Source: CAZOKH01 sp964580315 (lineage in GTDB: Bacteria; Chloroflexota; Anaerolineae; Anaerolineales; Anaerolineaceae). Taken from it: 64,000 nt of DNA. The stretch covers positions 1 to 64,000 of the forward strand of contig CAZOKH010000003.1 in NCBI GenBank assembly GCA_964580315.1, written 5' to 3'. Both the position numbers and the translations under genes were made by a program. Within the stretch, counting starts at the first letter, position 1. Every line of letters starts with the position of its first letter. The notes beneath the pieces were generated by a model. That model had not been told where the DNA came from, ran no database searches, and worked only from the letters and a program-made list of their open reading frames with translations. Shown here piece after piece: positions 7,008 to 16,520 of the stretch.

Positions 7008-9437
7008 ATGCAAAAATTTAAACATGCTTTGACCCTGATCATCACCCTTGGCATCACACTGAGTTGCGGGCTGCCCTTTAACCTTGCTGCAAATCAGTCA
7101 ACCTCTGACGAGCAGCCAGTTCAACAACCTGAGGAATTTCTTCAGGAGCCAACTGCACTTCCCCAGGTTTCGCCAACCCCGCTTCCCCTGGAAAACCTGC
7201 ACGCGGCTGACGAAGCATTATTCTCCGGTGACTACACGAAAGCATTGGCGGGCTACCAGGATACCATCAATCAAACCACAGATAAGGAAACTCGCGCCGC
7301 TGCCTACCTGGGCATCGGCAGGGTTTACTTTCTTTCCCGCGATTACAAAAGCGCCATTGAAAACCTGACCATCATGGTGGATGGTTTTCCAGATAGTACA
7401 TACCTGGCAAATGCCTATTTCTTTTTAGGGCAATGTTATTCACTGACCGATCAATTTGATCTGGCCGCCCAGTCTTATCAGAATTATTTAAACTTGCGGC
7501 CGGGTGTATTGGATGCGTATGTGAATGAATTACGCGGAAATTCACTGCGTCAGGCAGGCAATTATGCCGCAGCAAAAGCAGCCTACCAGGCCGCATATAA
7601 TGCCCCGGAGTTGAAAGAAGATAACGCACTCTTGTTCAAAATTGCCAGCATGGATGCCGCTCAGGGTGACCATGAATCAGCCATCCGCCAGTTTATGTCC
7701 CTGTATGACATTGCTGCCAATGATTATGAGAAAGCACAGGCCAATTTGTTGGCCGGTCAAAGTTATTTAGCTCTGGGGCTTCCCGACCAGGCTTATGCAC
7801 GTTTTCAAGATTCAGTTACCAATTTTCCCATCGCTTACGATTCGTACACAGCCCTGGTTACATTGGTCAATTCTGGTGTTGAGGTCAATTATCTCAACCG
7901 CGGCATGATTGATTACTACGTTGGCGAATATGCCCTGGCTGAGGATGCGCTCAGCCGTTATATCAAAGATAACCTGGACCACGACGGCAGCGCCCTCCAT
8001 TATCGCGCGCTCTCGCGGCGGGCCAACGGACGAATCGCTGACGCAATCATGGATTGGGATTTGCTGATTGCCAATTATCCAGAAAATCGCTTCTATATTG
8101 ATGCCTGGGATGAGAAAGCTTATACCCTCTGGACAGAATACGATAAATACCCGGAAGCCGCACAACTACTCATCGATTTTGTAAACCGCTATTCCACCGC
8201 GACACAGGCGCCTTCTTTCCTGTTTGAAGCCGCGCGCATATATGAAAGGGGTTTTAAATTACCTGAAGCGGCTGCCGCCTGGGAAAGGCTGGCCAGCGAA
8301 TACCCATCGTCAGAGCTGGCTTACCGGGGTTTGTTCCTGGCCGGTATCACCCATTATCGGTTGAACGAATTTGAAGCCGCGCAGGTACTCTTTCAACGTG
8401 CGTTGGTGCTGGGCATCGACAATGAAGATCAATCCATGTCCCATTTTTGGATTGGAAAATCCCAGATGGCTCAAAATCTTGTCGAAGAGGCACGCGCATC
8501 CTGGGATCAGGCCAACCGCATCGACCCAACCGGTTATTACAGCGGGCGCGCCCTTGAACTGCTGTTAGGCGAACAACCATTCAGCGCCACGCCTTTCTAT
8601 AACCTGGATATTGATTTGAAACAGGAGCGCGTGGCTGCCGAAGCCTGGCTGCGTGAACGGTTTGCCATTGCTCCCGAACAGGATCTTTCCTCGCTCGGCT
8701 CGCTATATTACGACCCGCGCACTGTGCGGGGAAATGCATTCTGGGAACTGGGGCTTTACACTGAAGCCAGCGAAGAATTTGATTCGCTGCGCAGCGAGAT
8801 TCAACAGGATGCTGCCAGCAGTTACCGGCTGATGAATCACCTGGTCAGCCTGGGTTTATACCGGACTGCCGCATTTGCCAGCCGGCAAATCCTTGACCTG
8901 GCAAACCTGGATGATGCCGGCACGTTTACCGCACCCATTTATTTCAACCACATTCGTTTTGGCATCTTTTTCAAAAACAGTGTGCTGAAAGCCGCCCAGA
9001 AAGAGGATTTTCATCCTCTCTTCCTGTTTAGTGTCCTACGGCAAGAAAGTCTGTTTGATCGATCTGTCCAATCTGCCGCCGGGGCACGTGGGTTGATGCA
9101 AATTATGCCCGACACAGGCACCGAAATCGCCAGTCAACTGGGTGTATCAGCCAATTACACCGCCGATGACCTTTACCGTCCCGTGATCTCCATCCAATTT
9201 GGCGCGCATTATCTTTCCCGCCTGCGCGACTATTTCAACGGCGACCCGGTTCTAACCCTGGCCGGATACAACGGCGGCCCCGGTAATGCCAACATTTGGA
9301 ATGGCCTTTCCAATGGAGATACTGATCTTTTCATTGAAGCCATACGATATGATGAGACCCGTGAATATGTAAAAACCATCTCAGAAATCATGCATATTTA
9401 CCGCCGCTTGTATGAAGGCGGCGCCACACCAGGATAA
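7008..9437 (+). CDS. TPR-repeat soluble lytic transglycosylase (SLT domain)
   Basis: An 809-aa exported protein. A signal segment ends in TLSCG (a weak lipobox, Cys20); then about 600 residues of TPR-like helical repeats (for example AAYLGIGRVYFLSRDYKSAI, AYFFLGQCYSLTDQFDLA), and a C-terminal SLT domain. The catalytic Glu is Glu680 in RQESLFD, followed by SAAGARGLMQIMP and AGYNGGPGN, the standard goose-lysozyme-like transglycosylase motifs. It would cleave peptidoglycan glycan strands outside the cytoplasm, with TPRs replacing the alpha-superhelix of Slt70. Start 7008 is chosen because the promoter overlaps the upstream in-frame TTG at 6972. Its presence suggests a peptidoglycan wall. Confidence 0.88.
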   Translation: MQKFKHALTLIITLGITLSCGLPFNLAANQSTSDEQPVQQPEEFLQEPTALPQVSPTPLPLENLHAADEALFSGDYTKALAGYQDTINQTTDKETRAAAYLGIGRVYFLSRDYKSAIENLTIMVDGFPDSTYLANAYFFLGQCYSLTDQFDLAAQSYQNYLNLRPGVLDAYVNELRGNSLRQAGNYAAAKAAYQAAYNAPELKEDNALLFKIASMDAAQGDHESAIRQFMSLYDIAANDYEKAQANLLAGQSYLALGLPDQAYARFQDSVTNFPIAYDSYTALVTLVNSGVEVNYLNRGMIDYYVGEYALAEDALSRYIKDNLDHDGSALHYRALSRRANGRIADAIMDWDLLIANYPENRFYIDAWDEKAYTLWTEYDKYPEAAQLLIDFVNRYSTATQAPSFLFEAARIYERGFKLPEAAAAWERLASEYPSSELAYRGLFLAGITHYRLNEFEAAQVLFQRALVLGIDNEDQSMSHFWIGKSQMAQNLVEEARASWDQANRIDPTGYYSGRALELLLGEQPFSATPFYNLDIDLKQERVAAEAWLRERFAIAPEQDLSSLGSLYYDPRTVRGNAFWELGLYTEASEEFDSLRSEIQQDAASSYRLMNHLVSLGLYRTAAFASRQILDLANLDDAGTFTAPIYFNHIRFGIFFKNSVLKAAQKEDFHPLFLFSVLRQESLFDRSVQSAAGARGLMQIMPDTGTEIASQLGVSANYTADDLYRPVISIQFGAHYLSRLRDYFNGDPVLTLAGYNGGPGNANIWNGLSNGDTDLFIEAIRYDETREYVKTISEIMHIYRRLYEGGATPG

Positions 9438-9445
9438 CTTTTTCA

Positions 9446-10012
9446 ATGAATGGTGTGGTCTCTTTACTTCCGCAACCCCAATATGACCAGGTTAAGCAAC
9501 TGTGGGAAAACCTGCAAAGTCGTTTCAGAGTACAAACCACCCAGGTCGGGCAATACCCACCGCACATCTCGTGGCTCACCATTGACGACTATCCCCTGAA
9601 AAACCTGGAAACGGAATTCAGATCACTGGCAGCAAAAACTAACCCTTTAACCATCCGAACCAGTGGAATCGGTATTTTCACCCGCCCCAAACCGGTCATC
9701 TATATTTCTGTCATTAAAGACGATGTCCTGACTTCTCTTCATCACCAAATATGGAAAATTGGGCAAACCCACATCCCGGAAAACCAGGTTTATCAGCTCT
9801 ACAACCCCATTTTTTGGCAGCCGCATATCACCCTGGTGAATATTGATCCTTCGCCAGAAAATATGGGAGAAATTCTCAGCGATCTTTCGCAGCGTCCATT
9901 TCAATGGCAAATGACCATCGACAATCTGGAATTCCTGTGCCCGCAATCCGAAGAGCCCAATTCACAAGAACCCGATTTGCAGTTGTGCCGTATTCCCCTG
10001 GGGAATCATTGA
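9446..10012 (+). CDS. 2H phosphoesterase (2'-5' RNA ligase-like)
   Basis: A 188-aa protein with the two H-x-S/T motifs of the 2H superfamily: His40-Ile-Ser42 in YPPHISWL and His127-Ile-Thr129 in WQPHITLVN. Such proteins hydrolyse or form 2',3'-cyclic phosphates and 2'-5' links in RNA or small molecules; the precise substrate here is unknown. It starts 8 bp after the transglycosylase stop and is probably cotranscribed with it, though no functional link is evident. Length matches the family (about 180 aa). No good Shine-Dalgarno precedes the ATG, consistent with translational coupling. Confidence 0.75.
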   Translation: MNGVVSLLPQPQYDQVKQLWENLQSRFRVQTTQVGQYPPHISWLTIDDYPLKNLETEFRSLAAKTNPLTIRTSGIGIFTRPKPVIYISVIKDDVLTSLHHQIWKIGQTHIPENQVYQLYNPIFWQPHITLVNIDPSPENMGEILSDLSQRPFQWQMTIDNLEFLCPQSEEPNSQEPDLQLCRIPLGNH

Positions 10013-10040
10013 TTTCAAGTAAGTTCAGGATAATTAATGA

Positions 10041-10121
10041 GATGTTGTTGCGAGTGAACACAACGAGCGAAGCAATCTCATTTACCCTGTGAGACTGCTT
10101 CGCTCCGTTTGAAAACACATC
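10041..10121. repeat. Palindromic intergenic repeat (GAGCGAAGCAATCTC type)
   Basis: GAGCGAAGCAATCTCA (10065-10080) and TGAGACTGCTTCGCTC (10090-10105) pair over 16 bp with one mismatch around a 9-base loop. The outer flanks (GATGTTGT near 10041, ACACATC near 10115) extend an imperfect palindrome. The core resembles the dispersed repeat reading GCGAGCGAAGCAATCTC found between genes in many bacterial genomes. It lies between the convergent 2H phosphoesterase gene and pdhC and could act as a bidirectional transcript end. Only one copy is seen in the window. Confidence 0.65.
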
Positions 10122-10155
10122 TGCTTTGACCGTCTGGAATTATCCCAAACTTACA

Positions 10156-11409
10156 TTACAGCAACAAACGCATTGGTTGTTCCAGAAAATCTGCCATGCA
10201 CTGTAAAAACTGGGCTGCTTCTGCGCCATCCGTAACGCGATGGTCTGCTGACAGGGTGGCTTTCAAGCGTGTGCCAACCCGCAATTCACCGTCAACCACC
10301 ACCGGCTTTTGTTTGACCGATCCCACGGCTAAAATTGCTGCTTCAGGTGGATTGACAATAGCGCTGAACTCTTCCACGTCAAACATGCCCAGGTTGCTGA
10401 TGGAGAAAGTGGAGCCTTCAATCTCCTCCGGGCGCACTTTCCCTTCTCGCGCCCTTGCAGCCATTTCGCGAACTTCAGATGAGATCAACCGCAGTGGTTT
10501 TACATCTGCATCTTTGCTCACCACCGTCAGCAGCCCGCCTTCCACTGCCACCGCCACGCCTATGTTGACATGCCCGTGCCGGACGATTTGATCTTCTTGC
10601 AGTGAAGCATTCAAATTGGGGTAGAAACGAAGTGCCATGGCAGCCGCTTTGATGATGAAATCATTCACCGAAATTTTTTGATCTTGCAGCAGCAGCGCAT
10701 TCAACTCACTGCGCAATTTCATAATCGGGGCAAAATCATATTCATGCACAACGTAAAAATGCGGTATTTGTTGTTTTGACTGCGTCATTCGCCTGGAAAT
10801 TGCCTGGCGCAGCCGGCTTGTTTTAACCGCTTCATCACTGGGTATGGCGCTCATATCCACAAGCGCACTCGGGGATGGCAGCGGTCTAATCTCTTTTTCA
10901 GTGGTTGATGATGGTGGAGTATTCGACAAGTTTACCAGGTCCCGTTTGACAATCCTTCCACCCGGTCCGCTGCCCTGCACATCCTGCAGGCTGATGCCGC
11001 GTTCAGACGCAATTTTCCGCGCCAGTGGAGAGACTTTTACGCGCCCGGTTGATGTGAGCGGTGCTTGTTGAACCGGCTGCCGTGATTCAGGTGGTGATGC
11101 CGTCTCTTTCACCGGTTCAACCTGTGAAGGTGAGCCACTCGCCGGCGCCTCCAGCGCAGAAACATCTTCTCCCGGCTCTGCAACCCAGGCAATTGGCTCA
11201 CCAACTGGAACAGCCTGACCTTCCTCAACCAGCAATTTTGCCAGTACGCCGTCATAAGTTGATTGAACCTCAACCGTGGCCTTGTCGGTTTCAATTTCAG
11301 CCAGCACCTCGCCCCTGGATATCGTGTCTCCCACTTTCTTATCCCAGCGAATCAGGGTACCTTCAGCCATATCAAAGCCCAGTTTGGGCATATTTACCAG
11401 ATTAGCCAT
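10156..11409 (-). CDS. pdhC: 2-oxoacid dehydrogenase E2 (dihydrolipoyl acyltransferase)
   Basis: A 417-aa E2 subunit with an N-terminal lipoyl domain (lipoyl Lys43 in ETDKATVE), a Pro/Ser-rich linker, a peripheral-subunit-binding domain (KVSPLARKIASERGI and GSGPGGRIVKRDL) and a C-terminal catalytic domain ending in ADHRVTDG (His390, Asp394). It transfers acyl groups, most likely acetyl, from E1 to CoA. The ATG overlaps the stop of the E1-beta gene by one base (TAATG), showing translational coupling. E3 (lipoamide dehydrogenase) is not in the window. Acetoin or branched-chain substrates cannot be excluded from sequence alone. Confidence 0.92.
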   Translation of the reverse strand: MANLVNMPKLGFDMAEGTLIRWDKKVGDTISRGEVLAEIETDKATVEVQSTYDGVLAKLLVEEGQAVPVGEPIAWVAEPGEDVSALEAPASGSPSQVEPVKETASPPESRQPVQQAPLTSTGRVKVSPLARKIASERGISLQDVQGSGPGGRIVKRDLVNLSNTPPSSTTEKEIRPLPSPSALVDMSAIPSDEAVKTSRLRQAISRRMTQSKQQIPHFYVVHEYDFAPIMKLRSELNALLLQDQKISVNDFIIKAAAMALRFYPNLNASLQEDQIVRHGHVNIGVAVAVEGGLLTVVSKDADVKPLRLISSEVREMAARAREGKVRPEEIEGSTFSISNLGMFDVEEFSAIVNPPEAAILAVGSVKQKPVVVDGELRVGTRLKATLSADHRVTDGAEAAQFLQCMADFLEQPMRLLL

Positions 11410-12383
11410 TATTGCACCACCTCTCTAACTGCCTGGATCACATCAGCCGCCTGAGGGATGGCAGATTGTTCCAGTGTGCGGTTGTAAGGAAGCGGTACTT
11501 CCAGTTGCGCAACGCGCCTTACTGGCGCATCCAGGTCGTCAAATGCATTTTCATAAATCCGGGCAGACACTTCAGATCCGACCCCAAATGATTTCCAGCC
11601 TTCTTCCACAATAACCGCCCGGTTGGTTTTTCGAATGGATTCAAGAACCGGGTCCATATCCAACGGGCGCAGTGACCGCAAATCGATCACTTCCACGTCA
11701 ATGCCCTCTTTTGCCAGCGTATTACAGGCTTCCAAAGATACCGGCAGCATCTTGCTATATGTCACCAGGGTCACATCTTTGCCGGGGCGTTGAACAGTTG
11801 ATTTTCCAATTGGGATGAGGTACTCGCCATCGGGAACCTCACCCTTCATTTGATAAAGCGTGGCATTTTCAATAAACAGAATCGGGTTATTCTCCCGGAT
11901 GGCTGATTTCAACAAACCCTTGGCATCAGCCGGCGTCCCGGGCGCCACAACCTTTAGCCCGGGAAAGTGCGCAAAAATGGCATCCGGAGTTTGCGAATGT
12001 GTGGCTCCCAACTGGCGCCCTCCGCCACCCGGGGTGCGAATGACCATAGGTAGCACCATTTGCCCGCCGAACATATAATGCAGTTTGGCTGCCTCGTTCA
12101 CAATATGATCCATGGCAGAGAATGCAAAATTAATGGTCATCAATTCCGCCACCGGGCGAAGTCCGGTTAAGGCGGCGCCAATTGCTGCTCCCACAATGGC
12201 TGCTTCAGCAATAGGCGTGTCGCGCACACGTTTCTCGCCAAAATGATCATAAAATCCCTTGGTAACTGCATAGGTGCCCCCCCACACACCCACCTCTTCA
12301 CCCAGGATAAACACCCCTGGATCGCGTTCCATTTCCTCCCACAATGCCTGGGAGATGGCTTCCCGCATGGTAATCTTAGCCAT
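11409..12383 (-). CDS. pdhB: 2-oxoacid dehydrogenase E1 component, beta subunit
   Basis: A 324-aa transketolase-fold subunit with typical E1-beta motifs: MTMREAISQALWEEM-like start (MAKITMREAISQALWEEMER), GEEVGVWGGTYAVTKG, DTPIAEAAIVGAAIGAALTGLRPVAE and RTPGGGGRQLGATHSQ. It pairs with the alpha subunit encoded just upstream (8-bp overlap) to decarboxylate a 2-oxoacid using thiamine diphosphate and load the lipoyl group on E2. The GRQLGATHSQ stretch is like that of pyruvate and acetoin dehydrogenases. Position in an alpha-beta-E2 operon supports the call. Confidence 0.93.
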   Translation of the reverse strand: MAKITMREAISQALWEEMERDPGVFILGEEVGVWGGTYAVTKGFYDHFGEKRVRDTPIAEAAIVGAAIGAALTGLRPVAELMTINFAFSAMDHIVNEAAKLHYMFGGQMVLPMVIRTPGGGGRQLGATHSQTPDAIFAHFPGLKVVAPGTPADAKGLLKSAIRENNPILFIENATLYQMKGEVPDGEYLIPIGKSTVQRPGKDVTLVTYSKMLPVSLEACNTLAKEGIDVEVIDLRSLRPLDMDPVLESIRKTNRAVIVEEGWKSFGVGSEVSARIYENAFDDLDAPVRRVAQLEVPLPYNRTLEQSAIPQAADVIQAVREVVQ

Positions 12384-13356
12384 GGTTCACCTCCCCTGTT
12401 TCTTCCACGTAAATATCCTTGAACAATTCATCTGCCGCAGGTTCTGGGCTGTTTTCAGCAAACTCCACAGCAGCATCAATTTCCAACCCGGCTTTATCTT
12501 CCAATTCATCCAATTCGGCAGCAGTTGCAGTGCCATTTTCGATCAGTGAACGGCGGTAAATACCGATTGGGTCGTTCTCTTGCCATTGGTGCACTTCATC
12601 ACTCTTACGGTAGCGTTCCGGGTCACCCATCGAATGCCCGCGGAAACGGTACGTAATGGCTTCCAACAATTGCGGCCCGCTGCCATTCCGAATCTCATCA
12701 AATAAACGCTCGGCTTCTTGCTGCACACCGATCACATCCATCCCATCTGTGCGCTGAGTTTTGATACCATACCCGTATGCTTTTTTGCACATCATCGAAA
12801 TTGCTGAAGCACGTTCAATCGACGTACCCATGCCGTACTGGTTATTTTCAACCACCCACAACACGGGCAAATTCCAAACTTTTGAAAGGTTCAAAGACTC
12901 ATGAAAATAGCCAATATTGGTGGCGCCGTCCCCCATCATACAAACAGTCACGGCTTTATTCTCCTGGTATAAATCTCCCAGGGCTAGCCCGGTTGCAATG
13001 GGCAGGTGTGCACCCACAATGGCATGCCCACCCCAAAAATTCTTGCTGACATCAGCCATGTGCATCGACCCCCCTTTACCCTTTGATGTGCCAGTTGCCT
13101 TGCCCAGCAACTCAGCCATGATCACCTTCGGTTCAATTCCGCAATTCAAAGCCACGCCGTGATCCCGATAAGCTGTGATAATCCGGTCAACCGGCTGCCG
13201 TGCTGCCACTAAACCGGTGCTGACGGCTTCCTGTCCAATATACAGGTGCAAAAAACCGCCAATCTTTCCTTCCTGGTACAGTTCAGCCGCTCTTTCTTCC
13301 AAAAGGCGAATTAACACCATTTGGGTAAAAAGGTCCAATTGTTTTATTTTGTCCAT
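12376..13356 (-). CDS. pdhA: 2-oxoacid dehydrogenase E1 component, alpha subunit
   Basis: A 326-aa ThDP-dependent E1-alpha. Visible motifs are GFLHLYIGQEAVSTG, TAYRDHGVALNCG, KGGSMHMADVSKNFWGGHAIVG, the ThDP/Mg motif GDGATNIGYFHESLNLSKVWNLP (GDG...NN type) and YRFRGHSMGDP with the phosphorylation-loop-like region. It decarboxylates pyruvate (most likely) as the first gene of a pdhABC operon. ATG 13356 is preferred because GAGG lies seven bases upstream; an in-frame TTG at 13374 would extend it by six residues. The presence of an oxidative pyruvate dehydrogenase in a presumed anaerobe is not unusual but worth noting. Confidence 0.93.
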   Translation of the reverse strand: MDKIKQLDLFTQMVLIRLLEERAAELYQEGKIGGFLHLYIGQEAVSTGLVAARQPVDRIITAYRDHGVALNCGIEPKVIMAELLGKATGTSKGKGGSMHMADVSKNFWGGHAIVGAHLPIATGLALGDLYQENKAVTVCMMGDGATNIGYFHESLNLSKVWNLPVLWVVENNQYGMGTSIERASAISMMCKKAYGYGIKTQRTDGMDVIGVQQEAERLFDEIRNGSGPQLLEAITYRFRGHSMGDPERYRKSDEVHQWQENDPIGIYRRSLIENGTATAAELDELEDKAGLEIDAAVEFAENSPEPAADELFKDIYVEETGEVNHG

Positions 13357-13472
13357 AACGAACCTCATTTTCAATCAGTCAATTTTTATCTCGTTAAATT
13401 GGACGGATGGAACCACAAATTCCTTACCTATTCCCATCTATTTTGTATGATTTGGCCGCTTTTTAAACAACT

Positions 13473-13501
13473 AAAAACCCCCGCAGATTTTTCTGCGAGG
13501 G
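13473..13501 (-). terminator. Intrinsic terminator of ppdK
   Basis: Minus strand: CCCTCGCAG-N6-CTGCGGGGG (stem with one mismatch, 13478-13501) followed by TTTTTAG. It lies 26 bp after the ppdK stop and separates ppdK from pdhABC. Confidence 0.75.
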
Positions 13502-13527
13502 TCTTTTGATTCAAATGATTTGTAAAT

Positions 13528-16299
13528 TTACGCTTTGTTGTTGAGTGCTGCGTGGGCAGCCGCCAGGCGGGCCACCGGCACACGGAACGGCGAGCAGCTC
13601 ACGTAGTTGTTGCCAACCAGGTGGCAGAACTCGATGGAAGAAGGATCGCCGCCGTGTTCACCGCAGATACCCACTTCCAATTCAGGGCGTTCTGCGCGGC
13701 CATCTTTGACAGCCATGTCCATCAGGCGGCCAACACCGTCGCGGTCCAGGGTCTGGAAGGGATTGACCGGCAAAATGCCGTCTTCAACATATTTCACCAG
13801 GAAGTTGCGTTCAGCGTCGTCGCGGCTGTAGCCAAAGGTCATCTGGGTTAGGTCATTGGTGCCGAAGGAGAAGAACTCGGCAACGCTGGCAATTTCGCCG
13901 GCAGTGGCGGCAGCACGCGGAATTTCAATCATGGTACCAAATTTGTATGAGAAGGTGACTTTCTTCTCGGTCATAACATCTTTTGCAATTCGTTCCAGAC
14001 GCGGCTGGATGAATTTGAGTTCATTGATATGACCAGTGAGCGGGATCATCACTTCGGGTTTGGGTTCAAAACCGCGCAGCTTCACATCTGCAGCAGCTTC
14101 AAAAATCGCACGCACCTGCATTTCAACGATTTCTGGCATCATAACGCTCAAACGAACGCCGCGCAAGCCCATCATCGGGTTGCTTTCGTGCAGGCTTTCA
14201 ACAGCATGCAGCAGTGTTTCAAGGCGCACAATTTCTTTGCTGGCGGCTTTACCATTCACATAATCAGCCAGGTTCTCAAGACGGTTTGAAATGATCTGTT
14301 CCTGCAAATCTTCAGCCGATGGAAGGAACTCATGCAATGGCGGATCAATCAGGCGAATAATCACCGGGTAGCCGGTCATGGCTTCAAACAAACCATCGAA
14401 GTCAGCGCGCTGATAAGGCAGCAGCTCATCCAGGGCAGCAACACGGTCTTCGCTGGTTTTGGCCAGAATCATACGCTGCACGATGGGCAAGCGTTCCTGT
14501 TCAAAGAACATGTGCTCGGTGCGGCACAGACCAATGCCAACCGCGCCAAAGGTGCGCGCCCGGCGGGCATCTTTCGGGTAATCAGCGTTTGCCCACACCT
14601 GCAAACCGCGGGTGGGATAGCCCTTGGGCCCTTTGCGGACATCAGGGCGGGCGCAAATTTCATCAGCCCAGTCGAGCAAGATCAACAGTTCTTTTTGCTC
14701 TTCCAGATTGGGAATAGTAAGATCGAGTTTGCCCAGATAGGCTTCACCGGTGGTACCGTCAACTGAAATCCAGGCGCCTTCATGCACAACAGTCTCGCCA
14801 ACCATCATTACACGTTTGTCGAGGTCAATGCGAATGGCAGATGCACCCACCACGCAGGGTACGCCAAACTGGCGGGCTACCACGGCAGCATGAGAGGTTG
14901 CTCCGCCTTCGCTGGTCAAAATACCTTTGGCAGCCAGCATACCGTGCACATCATCCGGTTTGGTGAACGGGCGAACCATGATGACGTCTTGTTTTTCTTC
15001 TTTCGCCATGCGTTCAGCGGTATCGGCGTCAAAATAAATTTGACCAACCGCGGCACCTGGTGAGGCATTGACGCCTGAAGCCAGGTAGCGGCCTTCTTTT
15101 TTGGCTGCTTTTTTTCCGTTTTCATCGAACATGGGATGAAGCAGTGCATCTACATCTTTGGGTAAAATGCGTTTGACAGCCGCTTCCTTGGTAATCAAAC
15201 CTTCGTTCACCAGTTGAACGGCAATGGCTACGGCTGCTTGAGCAGTGCGTTTGCCGTTGCGGGTTTGCAGCATCCACAACTTGCCGCGCTCAATGGTGAA
15301 CTCCACATCCTGCATGTCTTTGTAGTGATTTTCCAGTTTGGAGGTAATGTCCAGGAATTGTTTGTAAACTTCCGGCATTTCTTTGTTCAAATTATCAATT
15401 TTTTCAGTGTTGCGAATACCGGCCACCACATCTTCACCCTGGGCATTGAGCAGATATTCACCGTACATTTTGCGTTCGCCATTGGCAGGGTTACGAGTGA
15501 AAGCTACACCCGTGCCAGAATCGTTGCCCATGTTGCCAAACACCATGGTCACAATATTGACAGCGGTACCCAAATCATCTGGAATTTTCTCGGCGCGGCG
15601 ATAATCCACGGCGCGTTTGCCATTCCAGGAACGGAAGACCGCTTCAGTTGCCAGGCGCATCTGCTCAAATGGATCCTGCGGGAAATCAAATCCTTTTTCT
15701 TTGCGCACAACGCCCTTGAAGATTTCGGTCAGTTCTTTCAGGTCTTCAGCCGTAAGATCAGTATCAGCTTTGGCGCCTTTTTGAGCCTTGAACTCGTCCA
15801 TTGGCTCTTCAAATGCTTCGTCGGCGATACCCAGCACAACCGAGCCAAACATCTGGATCAATCGGCGGTATGAGTCATACACAAAACGCTCATTGCCGGT
15901 CAGTTTGACCATGCCTTTGGCAGTTTCGTCATTCAAACCAATGTTCAAAACAGTGTCCATCATGCCGGGCATGGAGAATTTTGCGCCAGAACGGCAGGAG
16001 ACCAGCAATGGATTGGTTGCATCTCCAAATTTCTTCCCAGAATCCTTCTCAACCTGTTTCAAGGCATCCATCATCTGGTCCCATTGTCCCTCAGGGAACT
16101 TGCCTTCTGCCGAGTAGGCATTGCAGGCTTCGGTGGTAACGGTGAAACCGGGAGGTACCGGTACTCCGATGCGGGTCATTTCTGCCAGGTTGGCGCCTTT
16201 GCCGCCCAACAAACCGCGCACTTTATCCCACTCGCCGCCCACATACTTCTCAGCATCTTTTACTTCTTGGAATAGAAAAACCCATTTTTTTGCTGTCAT
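13528..16299 (-). CDS. ppdK: Pyruvate, phosphate dikinase
   Basis: PPDK (923 aa) interconverts pyruvate, ATP and Pi with phosphoenolpyruvate, AMP and PPi. The N-terminal ATP-grasp region carries LLGGKGANLAEMTRIGVPVPPGFT; the central domain carries the phospho-His motif GGATSHAAVVARQFGVPCVVG; the C-terminal PEP barrel carries GIGLCRTEHMFF and SFGTNDLTQMTFGYSRDD. Length is typical (870-930 aa), unlike PEP synthase. ATG 16299 has GGAGG five bases upstream; an in-frame ATG at 16311 is part of that ribosome site. It is monocistronic, ended by the terminator at 13473-13501, and may work in glycolysis or gluconeogenesis with PPi saving. No regulatory kinase/phosphatase (DUF299) gene is nearby. Confidence 0.97.
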   Translation of the reverse strand: MTAKKWVFLFQEVKDAEKYVGGEWDKVRGLLGGKGANLAEMTRIGVPVPPGFTVTTEACNAYSAEGKFPEGQWDQMMDALKQVEKDSGKKFGDATNPLLVSCRSGAKFSMPGMMDTVLNIGLNDETAKGMVKLTGNERFVYDSYRRLIQMFGSVVLGIADEAFEEPMDEFKAQKGAKADTDLTAEDLKELTEIFKGVVRKEKGFDFPQDPFEQMRLATEAVFRSWNGKRAVDYRRAEKIPDDLGTAVNIVTMVFGNMGNDSGTGVAFTRNPANGERKMYGEYLLNAQGEDVVAGIRNTEKIDNLNKEMPEVYKQFLDITSKLENHYKDMQDVEFTIERGKLWMLQTRNGKRTAQAAVAIAVQLVNEGLITKEAAVKRILPKDVDALLHPMFDENGKKAAKKEGRYLASGVNASPGAAVGQIYFDADTAERMAKEEKQDVIMVRPFTKPDDVHGMLAAKGILTSEGGATSHAAVVARQFGVPCVVGASAIRIDLDKRVMMVGETVVHEGAWISVDGTTGEAYLGKLDLTIPNLEEQKELLILLDWADEICARPDVRKGPKGYPTRGLQVWANADYPKDARRARTFGAVGIGLCRTEHMFFEQERLPIVQRMILAKTSEDRVAALDELLPYQRADFDGLFEAMTGYPVIIRLIDPPLHEFLPSAEDLQEQIISNRLENLADYVNGKAASKEIVRLETLLHAVESLHESNPMMGLRGVRLSVMMPEIVEMQVRAIFEAAADVKLRGFEPKPEVMIPLTGHINELKFIQPRLERIAKDVMTEKKVTFSYKFGTMIEIPRAAATAGEIASVAEFFSFGTNDLTQMTFGYSRDDAERNFLVKYVEDGILPVNPFQTLDRDGVGRLMDMAVKDGRAERPELEVGICGEHGGDPSSIEFCHLVGNNYVSCSPFRVPVARLAAAHAALNNKA

Positions 16300-16520
16300 C
16301 CCATCCTCCATATTAATTTCAACGAGGTTTTTTAGCCCTCAAATTTTTTCGCAATGTTGAATTTTACCATAAAAGATCAACAGCTCTTGTAAGTTTAGTC
16401 ACTTTTTCAACCAAAATGTCTGAACAATGGCATTTTCTTTTGTAAAGGGTTTGCAAGGTAAAAACAACCGCTATCTCTGCATAATTAAGCTAGAATCGCA
16501 TCCACAGGTTGGAGGTTTTT

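Noticed and set aside
10041..10121. Insertion sequence remnant
   Set aside because: No transposase fragment or clear target duplication; a palindromic repeat explains it better.
15214..15873. Plus-strand open frame (219 codons) opposite ppdK
   Set aside because: Shadow of the conserved PPDK frame; composition and lack of a start signal argue against a gene.
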